Under the pieces are notes generated by a model. The model saw only the letters and a list, made by a program, of their open reading frames with translations, was not told the DNA's origin and ran no database searches. A program made the translations under genes and the position numbers. From Brumimicrobium sp035497735 (GTDB taxonomy: Bacteria; Bacteroidota; Bacteroidia; Flavobacteriales_D; Crocinitomicaceae), in the NCBI GenBank assembly GCA_035497735.1, contig DATJCX010000018.1, positions 1 to 64,000 of the forward strand: a stretch of 64,000 nucleotides of DNA, written 5' to 3'. Shown here one piece after another: positions 28,156 through 37,400 of this stretch; the first letter of the stretch is position 1; each line of letters opens with the position of its first letter.

Positions 28156-28198
28156 TCTTTAATCGACATATTTTCTAAAATTCAAAGTCTTTAATCGA
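28156..28198 (+). promoter_or_regulatory. Two 11-bp direct repeats upstream of cardiolipin synthase
   Basis: TCTTTAATCGA occurs at 28156-28166 and again at 28188-28198, exactly 32 bases apart (three helix turns). TATCTTTA overlapping the first copy is one mismatch from a -7 box. The start codon is at 28235. Confidence 0.35.
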
Positions 28199-28234
28199 AG
28201 AGTAACATGTGTGGTTTAATCAAAAACAAAAAAT

Positions 28235-29674
28235 ATGCTTAATTTTCTATTCATACTCTACATACTCTTTCTACTATTTGTCGCAGCAAGAATAATTATC
28301 AACACCACTACCCCCAGCAAGGGAATTGCCTATCTTTTACTAATCTTTATTTTTCCAATTGGCGGAATCATCATTTATTTAAGCGTAGGGTTAAATTATC
28401 GAAAACGGAAATTATATAAAAAGAAAATTGATATAGACAAAAAAATATTTCCTCAAATTGAAGAAAGTAGAATCACCTACTCAGAAAACACCTTACAAAA
28501 GCATAAGGAAGAACTTGGAACATTCTCTTCAATAGTCAAACTAATTGGAAGAAAAAGTATCATTTCAGACAATAATAAAGTCCAACTTCTTATCAATGGA
28601 GAACAAAAGTTTCCAGAAATAATAAAAGATTTAAAAGCTGCCAAACACCACATTCATATTGAGTATTATATCTATGAAAATGACAAAATCGGAAAAGAAA
28701 TTGCCGACATACTGATTGCTAAAGCGAAGGAAGGAGTTGAGGTCCGATTTATTTATGATGATTTTGGAGCGAAAGGAATTCGTTCGAACATTGTAAAAGA
28801 ATTAAGAGATGCAGGTGTAAAAGCTTTCCCTTTTTATAAAATCAACTTTATACAACTGGCCAACAGGGTAAACTACCGTAATCATAGAAAAATTATCGTC
28901 ATCGACGGTACGATTGGATATATTGGGGGAATAAATATATCAGACAAATACATCAACCAATCAACCACTCCCCTTTTCTGGCGTGATACACATTTAAAAA
29001 TTGTTGGTAGTACAGTCTTGGATTTACAATTTACCTTTTTAACCGATTGGAATTTTTGCGCGAATAAAAACATCACTTTTTCTCACGACTATTTTCCTGT
29101 AAAAAAACTCAACAATCAGCAAAGTGAGCATTTAGTTCAAGTTGTTGGAAGTGGTCCAGACTCCGACTATCCAAATATTTTATATTCACTCATACAGACA
29201 ATTCTTTTGGCAAAGAAAGAGCTATTGATTACCACCCCCTATTTCATTCCATCTAGTTCATTTTTAAATGCTCTCAAGATAGCTTCCTTAAGCGGAGTTG
29301 ATGTAAAACTCCTCATTCCAGGAGTTTCAGACTCAACCATTGTAAATCTAACATCCCAATCATTCTACGAAGAAATCATGGAAGCTGGTGTCAGAATATT
29401 CAAATACAACAAAGGTTTTATCCATGCCAAGACCATGGTTTGTGATGGCTTTGTTTCTTCAGTAGGAACAGCCAATTTGGACAACCGAAGTTTTGATCTA
29501 AACTTTGAAATAAACGCTGTCATCTATGACAGGGGAATTGCTGAGCAGTTGAGCAATCAATTTGCTGTTGACTTAGAAAATTCGGAGGAAATCAACTTAG
29601 AAGAATGGAAAAAAAGACCAATCCATATAAGATTTATTGAAAAAGTACTTCACTTATTTTCTGCAATCATGTAA
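28235..29674 (+). CDS. cls: Cardiolipin synthase (phospholipase D superfamily)
   Basis: 479 residues. Two N-terminal transmembrane helices (about 2-20 and 30-50), then two PLD domains with HKD motifs. The first is HRKIIVIDGTIGYIGGIN (~218); the second is HAKTMVCDGFVSSVGTANLDNRSF (~397), with Lys two residues after His in each. It condenses two phosphatidylglycerol molecules (ClsA-type) at the inner membrane. It starts a probable operon with the secreted MBL protein eight bases downstream. Confidence 0.95.
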   Translation: MLNFLFILYILFLLFVAARIIINTTTPSKGIAYLLLIFIFPIGGIIIYLSVGLNYRKRKLYKKKIDIDKKIFPQIEESRITYSENTLQKHKEELGTFSSIVKLIGRKSIISDNNKVQLLINGEQKFPEIIKDLKAAKHHIHIEYYIYENDKIGKEIADILIAKAKEGVEVRFIYDDFGAKGIRSNIVKELRDAGVKAFPFYKINFIQLANRVNYRNHRKIIVIDGTIGYIGGINISDKYINQSTTPLFWRDTHLKIVGSTVLDLQFTFLTDWNFCANKNITFSHDYFPVKKLNNQQSEHLVQVVGSGPDSDYPNILYSLIQTILLAKKELLITTPYFIPSSSFLNALKIASLSGVDVKLLIPGVSDSTIVNLTSQSFYEEIMEAGVRIFKYNKGFIHAKTMVCDGFVSSVGTANLDNRSFDLNFEINAVIYDRGIAEQLSNQFAVDLENSEEINLEEWKKRPIHIRFIEKVLHLFSAIM

Positions 29675-29682
29675 ATTTAATT

Positions 29683-30360
29683 ATGAAACTGAACAAATTG
29701 AAAATACTTTTGACAATTGCATTGACTTTTATATCAAAAGATGGATTTAGTCAGGCAAATGAAATAGAAATAAAATTTATAGGTAATTGCGGCCTCTATA
29801 TGACAGATGGCAGCTTGCATGTCTATACAGACTTTCCATATAAATCTGGTGCTTTTAAATACATGAAGTTTGATCCATCAGAAATAGACAAGATTAAGGA
29901 AAATGCTATTTTCATTTTTACCCACAAACATACCGACCATTATTCGGGTAAAAACATGCGAAGAGTTCTAAGGGAAAAACAAGGACAAAAGTTTGGAAAG
30001 TGGAATATTACAGAACTGGAGGCGTTAGGAGATTCTATTCCGAATTTTAGCGTAAAAGCCTTTAAAACAAGTCATAAATTCTCGATAAACCATTATTCCT
30101 ATTTAATAACATGGCATGATAAAAAGATATTCCTGTCTGGCGACACAGGAGATACAGAAGTTATTGGAAGCATCAAAGAAATAGATTGGGCTTTTATTCC
30201 TTATTGGGTTTTAAGAAACGCACATGACGACGGCGTTAAGATTGATGCAAAAATGAAAGGATTATATCACTTATATCCGAATCAAAAAATCGAGGGAGAA
30301 ACCCCAGAAGATCTATTCATTTTTGATAATCAAGGGGAAATTATAAAGATAAAATACTAA
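29683..30360 (+). CDS. Secreted MBL-fold metal-dependent hydrolase (UlaG-like)
   Basis: 225 residues with a signal peptide (ends DGFSQA). The metal motif is HKHTDHYSG, with FKTSHKFSINHYSYLI and GDTGDTEV as later ligand regions, as in the UlaG/Zn-dependent lactonase group. The final part (YHLYPNQKIEGETPEDLF) holds a possible last His. A periplasmic lactonase or phosphodiesterase role is possible. Being joined to cls suggests envelope lipid work, but the substrate is not known. Confidence 0.78.
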   Translation: MKLNKLKILLTIALTFISKDGFSQANEIEIKFIGNCGLYMTDGSLHVYTDFPYKSGAFKYMKFDPSEIDKIKENAIFIFTHKHTDHYSGKNMRRVLREKQGQKFGKWNITELEALGDSIPNFSVKAFKTSHKFSINHYSYLITWHDKKIFLSGDTGDTEVIGSIKEIDWAFIPYWVLRNAHDDGVKIDAKMKGLYHLYPNQKIEGETPEDLFIFDNQGEIIKIKY

Positions 30361-30540
30361 AAGCCTAGATGTTATTGTTCGGACAATACAGTGCTTTTTT
30401 TATTAATACTTCTAACATTATTTGTGTTATAAAATAAAAAGAAGTAGTTTTAATTAGCTATTAGGAATGATTCGAAATCACAACAAACAAGTGATTTTCC
30501 GTAATACACTTCAAAAAAGCATAAACCAATTTATAAAATT

Positions 30541-31080
30541 ATGAAAACAAAAACATTTGTACTCACGATAACATTCACAGCCATTATGTTAGGATTATTC
30601 TCTTGTTCAACAATTCCAGAAGGTATCACAGCAGTTACACCATTTGATAAATCAAAATATCTCGGAAAATGGTATGAAATCGCTAGAATAGACTTTAAGT
30701 ACGAGAAAGACTTGAACAATACAACAGCAGAATATTCTTTAAATCCTGACGGAACAATTAAAGTGTTAAATAAAGGATATAACACCGTAAAAAAAGAATG
30801 GTCTGAAGCTGTAGGTAAAGCCAAATTTGTTGGAGATGATAACATTGCCATGTTAAAGGTATCCTTTTTTGGACCATTTTACGGAGGCTATAATGTCATT
30901 GCCCTTGACGATGACTATCAATTTGCATTGGTAGCTGGAGCAAATTTCAAATACCTGTGGATTCTTTCTCGTGAAACAACCATTCCTGAAGGAATAAAAG
31001 ATTTATTCTTAAAAATCGCCGAAGAATCAGGATTCGATACTTCGCAGCTTTTGTGGATTGAGCACAACGACCAGGAGTAA
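30541..31080 (+). CDS. blc: Outer-membrane lipocalin lipoprotein (Blc family)
   Basis: 179 residues. Lipobox LFSCS at about 20-24. Lipocalin first motif KYLGKWYEIARIDFKYEK, with the conserved GxW, then EYSLNPDGTIKVLNKGYN, FFGPFYGGYNVIALDDDYQFALV and YLWILSRETTI with the third-motif Arg. The fold is an eight-strand barrel with a C-terminal helix. Bacterial lipocalins are anchored to the outer membrane and carry lipids, often under stress. Monocistronic. Confidence 0.95.
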   Translation: MKTKTFVLTITFTAIMLGLFSCSTIPEGITAVTPFDKSKYLGKWYEIARIDFKYEKDLNNTTAEYSLNPDGTIKVLNKGYNTVKKEWSEAVGKAKFVGDDNIAMLKVSFFGPFYGGYNVIALDDDYQFALVAGANFKYLWILSRETTIPEGIKDLFLKIAEESGFDTSQLLWIEHNDQE

Positions 31081-31237
31081 ATCCAAATGAATATTCGCTC
31101 CATTAGAAGTAGTTAATAGTAGCTGAATAAAAAACTTTGATAAAACTTGTTAAATTTCTAAAACAAACTGAGGGATTTACCAATTCTATAACTAATATTG
31201 ACCTCAGAAAAATAGAACATAACAAAGAAGAAAAAGT

Positions 31238-32191
31238 ATGATTATCCCCTTTATTTTAATAATAGTTGGATTTGCAAGTTTAATTTACGGGGCGAACTGG
31301 CTTGTTAATGGAGCTTCATCTCTAGCGAAAAAACACAATGTATCAGATTTAATTATCGGTTTGACAATTGTTTCCTTTGGAACATCAGCTCCTGAACTAG
31401 TTGTCAACTCATTAGCTTCTTATGACGGCTTTTCGGATATCGTTTTCGGGAACATAATCGGTAGTAACAACTTCAATCTATTTATAGTACTAGGAGTTAC
31501 CGCTCTTGTTTATCCGATTGCTGTACAGCCCTCTACAGCTTGGAAGGAAATACCTATTTCCTTATTTGTTACCATACTTCTTTTTGCATTTGCGAACAAC
31601 TTTTTCGCCAATCAAAACACGGACATTTCTCGAGCTGACGGAGCAATCATGTTATTGGCTTTTCTGTTTTTCCTTTATTACCTATTTCTCCAAGTAAAGA
31701 AAAGCAAACCAGAAGTCATTGATTATGAACCAATGTCGAACTTTAAAATCTGGGGATTAATAATCATCGGACTTGGTGGATTGATGCTTGGTGGAAAGTT
31801 GGTTGTTGATAATGGTGTAGACATCGCTACGCAATTAGGCGTAAGTCAAAAAATCATTGGACTAACTATTATAGCAGCGGGAACTTCCCTTCCTGAGTTA
31901 GTAACTTCGGTCGTTGCTGCCGTGAAAAAGAACAGCGATATTGCTATAGGAAACATCGTAGGATCAAACATTTTCAACATCTTATTGATTCTCCCAGTTA
32001 GTGCCTTAATCCATCCTATTGAATACAACACAGATTTCAATCAGGACTTATTGATATTAATTGGTGGAACAGCCTTCCTAATCATTGCCATGGTTTTAGG
32101 GAAAAAGAAAAGAATAGACAGATGGGAAGCGGTTATTTTACTTGGTTTTTATCTATTTTATTCTGTTCGCATGGTAATACAGGAGCTATAA
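31238..32191 (+). CDS. Calcium/sodium antiporter, CaCA superfamily (YrbG-like)
   Basis: 317 residues, about ten transmembrane helices in two inverted halves. Each half carries the alpha-repeat signature: VSFGTSAPELVVNSLASYDG (~47-66) and AAGTSLPELVTSVVAAVKKN in the second half, with GNIIGSNNFNLF and GNIVGSNIFNILL following. It exchanges Ca2+ for Na+ (or H+) across the inner membrane. It ends just before a bidirectional terminator shared with the convergent TonB receptor. Confidence 0.95.
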   Translation: MIIPFILIIVGFASLIYGANWLVNGASSLAKKHNVSDLIIGLTIVSFGTSAPELVVNSLASYDGFSDIVFGNIIGSNNFNLFIVLGVTALVYPIAVQPSTAWKEIPISLFVTILLFAFANNFFANQNTDISRADGAIMLLAFLFFLYYLFLQVKKSKPEVIDYEPMSNFKIWGLIIIGLGGLMLGGKLVVDNGVDIATQLGVSQKIIGLTIIAAGTSLPELVTSVVAAVKKNSDIAIGNIVGSNIFNILLILPVSALIHPIEYNTDFNQDLLILIGGTAFLIIAMVLGKKKRIDRWEAVILLGFYLFYSVRMVIQEL

Positions 32192-32250
32192 ATAAACTTA
32201 AGCTCAATAAGCCCGACTATTCTATACTATCTTTATCTAAAATTCAAGAT

Positions 32251-32302
32251 GCTGAGGAAGTTTCAAAAACTTTATCTTTAAGTTGAAACACCCTCAGCTT
32301 TT
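32251..32302. terminator. Bidirectional terminator hairpin
   Basis: GCTGAGG (32251-32257) pairs with CCTCAGC (32292-32298), with a second inner stem GTTTCAA/TTGAAAC. A T run follows on the plus strand. It lies between two convergent genes and likely serves both. Confidence 0.8.
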
Positions 32303-32338
32303 ACATTCTGTTCTAACATTAAAATCTAAAAGAACACA

Positions 32339-35230
32339 CTAAAAAGTAAATCCTAAACTTAAACTAATAGTTGTTCCTTGTCGAATAGAAAAGAAATGTT
32401 CGCTCTCCGATTCGTAAGACTTGAATACCGCTTCACGTTTGTCATTTAGCATATTACTAACCGAAAATCCTACTCTAAATTTATCCTCTTTTCCAAATCT
32501 TTTAGACGCATTGATATTTAAAGCATGGAAAGGCACTGAGTAAATGTCAGGTTTATCAGCAATTCCTGAGTAAAGTAAAGTTTCACCTTGAACATTATAA
32601 TAGACACCTATATTTAAGTTCTTCCAAAAACCATTTTCTCCAGTATATTCGATTCCACCATTAATTATCCAAGGTGATTGTCCTGCCATATCTCTATATT
32701 TATCAATTTCCTGTCCTGTTCTAGCGTTAACAACTCTGGACTCGAACTCTGTGTTACTCAATTCAATTTGAGACTGTGTCAATGTTACATTTAACGCAAT
32801 TCCAAACCTGTCCCATCCTTTAGAAATGAAACCTAGGGATTGTCTAGCTTCAAATTCAATTCCCAGGAGTGTACCCTTTCCAACATTTCTAGGCTGGAAA
32901 GCTCCAGATTGAGAGGCAAATTGAACCACTTCAATTGGATTGTTAAACATTTTATAGAAACCACTTACAGAAACCATCTGTTCTCTTCCATGAAACAATT
33001 CCCAACGGATATCAAAATTATGAATAATCGTACTCACAAGGTTCCCGTCCCAGTATTCAACTCCAACAACATCATTTGCATCTCTGAACAATCCACCAAT
33101 AAATGTTCTACCTGTAATAGGATCTAATATTTCCGAGTAAGACAATTCCTTAAACGAAGGTCTAACTGTAGTTTTTCCATAAGAAAACCGTAGATTTTGT
33201 TTATCAGTAACCGAATATATCATATTTACAGAAGGAAAAAATCCAAGTTCTTCCAAGACTAAATCATTGTTTAGAACATTAGTTCCTAACTGATCTTGCC
33301 CTTTATATTTTTGCAAAAACAATTCAGACCTCAAACCAAGCACCACTTTTAGTCGATTAACCGGCGACAATTCCGTCAAAACATATACACCCGTTGAAGA
33401 CGCTGAAGATTCAAACTTATTAGGATTAACTGGAATAAAAGGTGATTCGAAGGTAGTTCCTTTAGAGATATCCCCATTGTATGGCCATAAGTTTTCTTCT
33501 GCAAACAATTCATTTGGATTTCCAGTCAGTTCAACATTCCTTACATTTATAGAAAAGGAGCGAATCTCAAAATCTCTTTTTTTATACGTTTGCATCACTC
33601 CGCCTTTTAGCAAAGCCTCATTTCCAAAAACGATTAACTTTTTTGACAAATCAGTTTTTGCTGACACGTTAAATTCATTCAATTCACGCCAAATTCTTTC
33701 TGGAAACCCAGACTCAGTTCCGATACTAAAGCTACCATCTCCACGCACTTCATATCGTGTAAAACGAATATCAGGATTATCTATAGAGGATAAAGAAGTT
33801 GATGCAGCCCATCCCAACTCAAGACTTTCATCCTTAAACCTATGATTTCCAGAAGCTATAGCATTTGAAAAAGAGCGTTGCCCGTATTCTAAATTATGTT
33901 GAAATCCTGAAAACACAGTTCCTTGATCTGTTTTATCATAATCAAAAATACCCGCTGTTGACGTTCCGTTTTGTAAATGCAAAATGTTTAGATTATATTT
34001 CGACTTTTTCACATTTAAGGTCAGACCGAACATACCGCTTAAAGTCACATCATTTTCACCATAATTTCCTTTTTGAACTTCACGTACCACTAATTTTCGG
34101 TCATTTATATCACTCGACAAACCGTATCTTGAGAACAAAGCATCTTCATAAAACTTAGTTTCATTTTTATACGACACATTCACATTGTATCCGATTGAAT
34201 ATTTTTCTTTTTTAAAATAGTCTCCAGCATGCGCATCAATTCCAATATCCATTAATGAATTCGCTTGAATTGCCGCCAGTTGCGGATCAAAAGAAGCTAA
34301 AACATCTTTATAACGTTGAGCCTTAGGTCCATTTGGATCTGAAATTGCATCAGCAAAAAAAGGAATATTGTTTTCAGCCGGAATTTCTCTTTCCTTCTTG
34401 CCGACCGCAAATAAATCTGCACTACTTTTTTCATATGTTAGATAGTTATCTTTAAAATGAAAGTTTGGATTATAAGCGGTACTAAAAGCTATACTTCTAG
34501 ATCTTTTTGTTGCCCCACTATTTAGAGAAACATTGATTAATCCACCCCCAAAATCTGCAGGAATGTCCGCAGCAGCAGTTTTATACACAATAATATTTTC
34601 AATTACCTTAGTTGGGAAAATATCCATTTGAACAGTATTCTTATCAGGGTCTAATCCAGGAATTTCCAATCCATTCAATAATGTTTTACTATATCTATCA
34701 CCAATTCCACGAACAAAAATATACTTTCCTTCACTCAAAGAAACGCCAGGTATTCTTCTCATGGCTGCTCCGGCATCTGAGTCACCTGTTTTCTGGAATT
34801 TAGCAGATGACATTCCATCAAGCATACTTGCCGACTTAATTTTTAGAGAAAGAATAGAAGATTCGGTATTAGTTCTACGATTAGCAGCAACAACAACTTC
34901 TTTAAATTCATTGACATCCTCATATAAGTTGATCAATCCCAAGTCCGTTTTTTTATTTAGTTTGACCACTACCTGACTTACAATTAAGGTATCATAACCT
35001 ATATATGAAATCTGTAAATCATAAGTTCCTGCGTCCATTTCAATAAAAAACGTTCCATCCAAGTCAGAGTACGCTCCCGTATTGTGATTTATCACCATTA
35101 CCTGAACTCCTGGTAGATTTTCTCCTCTAGCTTCATCTGTAATCACCCCGTAAATAGAACCTTTTTGTGCTAACATTGGATTAATAAATCCTATTAAAAA
35201 AATTAGCAAAAAGAATAAGTACAATCTCAT
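32339..35230 (-). CDS. TonB-dependent receptor with carboxypeptidase-regulatory-like N-terminal domain
   Basis: 963 residues. Signal peptide (ends NPMLAQ), then a CarboxypepD_reg-like domain (about 25-105: GVITDEARGENLPGVQVMV, GTYDLQISYIGYDTL). A plug follows (GAAMRRIPGVSLSEGKYIFVRG, DRYSKTLLNGLEIPGLDPDK), then a 22-strand barrel ending SLSLGFTF. It should import a ligand bound by a partner surface protein. The upstream gene on the same strand is the beta-helix lipoprotein, 73 bases away, and the pair is a transport unit. The ligand is not shown. Phosphate-linked regulation is inferred from promoter repeats upstream of the lipoprotein. Confidence 0.93.
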   Translation of the reverse strand: MRLYLFFLLIFLIGFINPMLAQKGSIYGVITDEARGENLPGVQVMVINHNTGAYSDLDGTFFIEMDAGTYDLQISYIGYDTLIVSQVVVKLNKKTDLGLINLYEDVNEFKEVVVAANRRTNTESSILSLKIKSASMLDGMSSAKFQKTGDSDAGAAMRRIPGVSLSEGKYIFVRGIGDRYSKTLLNGLEIPGLDPDKNTVQMDIFPTKVIENIIVYKTAAADIPADFGGGLINVSLNSGATKRSRSIAFSTAYNPNFHFKDNYLTYEKSSADLFAVGKKEREIPAENNIPFFADAISDPNGPKAQRYKDVLASFDPQLAAIQANSLMDIGIDAHAGDYFKKEKYSIGYNVNVSYKNETKFYEDALFSRYGLSSDINDRKLVVREVQKGNYGENDVTLSGMFGLTLNVKKSKYNLNILHLQNGTSTAGIFDYDKTDQGTVFSGFQHNLEYGQRSFSNAIASGNHRFKDESLELGWAASTSLSSIDNPDIRFTRYEVRGDGSFSIGTESGFPERIWRELNEFNVSAKTDLSKKLIVFGNEALLKGGVMQTYKKRDFEIRSFSINVRNVELTGNPNELFAEENLWPYNGDISKGTTFESPFIPVNPNKFESSASSTGVYVLTELSPVNRLKVVLGLRSELFLQKYKGQDQLGTNVLNNDLVLEELGFFPSVNMIYSVTDKQNLRFSYGKTTVRPSFKELSYSEILDPITGRTFIGGLFRDANDVVGVEYWDGNLVSTIIHNFDIRWELFHGREQMVSVSGFYKMFNNPIEVVQFASQSGAFQPRNVGKGTLLGIEFEARQSLGFISKGWDRFGIALNVTLTQSQIELSNTEFESRVVNARTGQEIDKYRDMAGQSPWIINGGIEYTGENGFWKNLNIGVYYNVQGETLLYSGIADKPDIYSVPFHALNINASKRFGKEDKFRVGFSVSNMLNDKREAVFKSYESESEHFFSIRQGTTISLSLGFTF

Positions 35231-35254
35231 ATTGATTATTTTTTTTCAAATTAA

Positions 35255-35285
35255 ATTGACCCACGGTTGAATTCAGTGGGTCAAT
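35255..35285 (-). terminator. Stem-loop between lipoprotein and TonB receptor genes (possible partial terminator)
   Basis: ATTGACCCAC (35255-35264) pairs perfectly with GTGGGTCAAT (35276-35285); the 11-base loop contains TGAATTCA. There is no T run directly after on the minus strand, only an AT-rich stretch. It may lower TonB receptor expression relative to the lipoprotein, or stabilise the processed lipoprotein mRNA. Confidence 0.6.
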
Positions 35286-35303
35286 AAAATGTTTATTTTA
35301 TTA

Positions 35304-36587
35304 TTAGAAACCTCCTAATTGTCCTTTTTTATCAGAGAAAGTCCATCCTAAGAAAGGAGTCACATCTGCTCCAACAGTGTTTTCACCTAGTCCTACACTT
35401 GTTGCATGAGCATCCGTTCCGTTAAGAAAAACATCCGTTAATGAAGCATCATTAGGAAGCGTTACTTGTAAGTTTGAAAAAATTAAATTCCCATTATTAA
35501 AGTTGTCAATTGAGGCTTGACCACTTAAAGAAAAGTCACCTCTTCCATCTGTCGCAGGATTCGCAAATCCGAAGAAATAAATATTTTCAAAAGTTCCTCT
35601 TGCCCCATCTCTGAAGTCTCCTAATTCAGTATTAGCTGCCCCTTTAATAGAGCCGTTTTTCAGTGTATGAGCTGCAAGTAACGAACCTTCAGGGCCATCA
35701 ATTTCCAAAGCGTGATCTGTACTTTCGCCACCAATTACGATGAAATTATCCAAAGTTCCACTCCAAGCTTGATCTGTATCTAATGCATCGTCTCCTGCGT
35801 TCCAAACAATCACGTTTTTTACATTTACAGAACCTCCGAACCATTCTACACCGTCATCTTGATTCGACACCACTTCGATATTTTCGATCACTGTCCCGTT
35901 ACCTACACCTCCCAATGTTAAACCGTTTATCTCATTTCCTTCACCAATATTAGCACCACCGTGACGAATTGAGATATACTTTAATACACCAGAATTATCG
36001 TTCTCATTCGAACCACCATACAAACCATTTTGGTCAGAGGGTGGAATTCCTTCAATTTGAACAGATGGATTAGACGCTGAAATTGGCGCATTTCCTAGAA
36101 CAATTACACCTCCCCAAAGTCCATCTAGTTCAGGATTCATATTCGGGCTATCGATTTGTCCAGGCTGAATTTCATCAGCTACCGTTGTAAAGATAATTGG
36201 CTCAGAAGCAGTTCCTTCGGCCATTATTTTCGCACCTCTTGCAATGATTAATGCAGTTGCATTAGGTCCTGAACCAACTTCACCTTTTATTATAGTTCCT
36301 GGCTCTATGGTTAATGTTACACCAGATAACACGGCTACACGCGTACTTAACACATAAACCTTATCTGAAGTCCAAGTCGTATTTTGTGAAATATTCTCAG
36401 TAACATATATCGTAGATTCACTATTCTCTTTAGAATCATATTTACAAGAACCATTGTCTTTTTTTGCTGAATCACTATAATTGATAGCATTTGGATCTGT
36501 ACATCCCTCTTTTTTACATGAAGTTGTTACCACTGTCAAGCTTGCCATTAATAAGAGCGCAGCTACTTTAATTTTTCTTCTTTTCAT
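35304..36587 (-). CDS. Surface lipoprotein with right-handed beta-helix and GCTDP..GSC motif
   Basis: 427 residues. Signal peptide and lipobox TTSC (Cys ~24). A Cys-rich motif follows, GCTDPNAINYSDSAKKDNGS, then C (about 28-48), a short repeat known from many Bacteroidota surface proteins. The rest shows parallel beta-helix features (VLSGVTLTIEPGTIIKGEVG, EPIIFTTVADE, LDGLWGGVIVLG, WFGGSVNVKNVIVWNAGDDALDTDQ), with Asp-rich turns suited to bind cations or a ligand. It is probably the surface partner of the TonB receptor that follows. The -7-type and 11-bp repeat sites lie upstream (36651-36683). Confidence 0.82.
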   Translation of the reverse strand: MKRRKIKVAALLLMASLTVVTTSCKKEGCTDPNAINYSDSAKKDNGSCKYDSKENSESTIYVTENISQNTTWTSDKVYVLSTRVAVLSGVTLTIEPGTIIKGEVGSGPNATALIIARGAKIMAEGTASEPIIFTTVADEIQPGQIDSPNMNPELDGLWGGVIVLGNAPISASNPSVQIEGIPPSDQNGLYGGSNENDNSGVLKYISIRHGGANIGEGNEINGLTLGGVGNGTVIENIEVVSNQDDGVEWFGGSVNVKNVIVWNAGDDALDTDQAWSGTLDNFIVIGGESTDHALEIDGPEGSLLAAHTLKNGSIKGAANTELGDFRDGARGTFENIYFFGFANPATDGRGDFSLSGQASIDNFNNGNLIFSNLQVTLPNDASLTDVFLNGTDAHATSVGLGENTVGADVTPFLGWTFSDKKGQLGGF

Positions 36588-36650
36588 TTTTCTTTTGTTT
36601 TTATTGTTTTTATTATTTGATGCAAAGGTGCGACAGATACTCGCTAAACC

Positions 36651-36683
36651 TGTTACAAAATGATTAAGCGTTTATTAAGATTC
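36651..36683. promoter_or_regulatory. Three 11-bp phased direct repeats, candidate PhoB-type box
   Basis: TGTTACAAAAT, GATTAAGCGTT and TATTAAGATTC follow each other without gaps, each with TTA at the same place (36653, 36664, 36675). An exact 11-bp period is how PhoB/OmpR-type dimers bind. The first repeat is close to repeats upstream of the PhoB-like gene in this window. It lies between the divergent lipoprotein (start 36587) and MarC (start 36768) genes and could serve either. Confidence 0.5.
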
Positions 36684-36767
36684 ACCCTATCAATTTTCGT
36701 AACAAATTCTTCACACGTCCTTTACCAAGAAAGAACAAGTCAGCTATAATTTTGCGCTAAAAAATAT

Positions 36768-37400
36768 ATGGAATTATTTATCATGATTTTCGGGGCTTTG
36801 TTTTCAGTTATGAACCCCTTTGGGACTGTTCCAGTTTTTGTAAGTTTAACACAAGAGCAGAGTAAACAAGAACGAAATAAAATTGCTTTTTGGACTTCAT
36901 TAAACGTTTTAATAATACTCCTCATTTCATTCTTTTTGGGAGAATTAATACTCATCTTTTTTGGAATAACCTTAAATGCCTTAAAAATAGCAGGTGGATT
37001 GATTATAGCTTCATCAGGCTTTGCACTATTAACAGGCGAGTTCAAAAAACACAAAGGAATGAAAAGAGATAAAGTAGAACAAGACATCAAGACGCGGTCA
37101 GAAATCACTTTAACACCATTAGCTATTCCGATGATTGCCGGTCCAGGAACAATCTCTTTGTTGATTACCTATCGTCAGGAATATGATGCCTTCGACAAGG
37201 TACTAATAATTTTAGGTGCAATTCTACTCTCAGTGATTTCAATATACCTCATTCTTAAGAGTTCTTTTTATATTGTAAAATCCCTTGGTGCATCTGGCAT
37301 CAATGCCTTATCAAGAATTATTGGATTTATAGTAATTGCCATAGGGGTACAATTTATTTTATCCTCGGTTGAAGCAGTGTTTGGGATTATTCAACCCTAA
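36768..37400 (+). CDS. MarC-family integral membrane protein
   Basis: 210 residues, six transmembrane helices. Family signature near the start: FSVMNPFGTVPVFVSLTQ. Second-half signature TPLAIPMIAGPGTISLLITY. MarC/UPF0056 proteins are inner-membrane proteins of uncertain role, once linked to drug resistance without firm proof. Its last 14 bases overlap the convergent gene at 37387. TAATTTTG at 36747-36754 is a fitting -7 box. Confidence 0.93.
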   Translation: MELFIMIFGALFSVMNPFGTVPVFVSLTQEQSKQERNKIAFWTSLNVLIILLISFFLGELILIFFGITLNALKIAGGLIIASSGFALLTGEFKKHKGMKRDKVEQDIKTRSEITLTPLAIPMIAGPGTISLLITYRQEYDAFDKVLIILGAILLSVISIYLILKSSFYIVKSLGASGINALSRIIGFIVIAIGVQFILSSVEAVFGIIQP

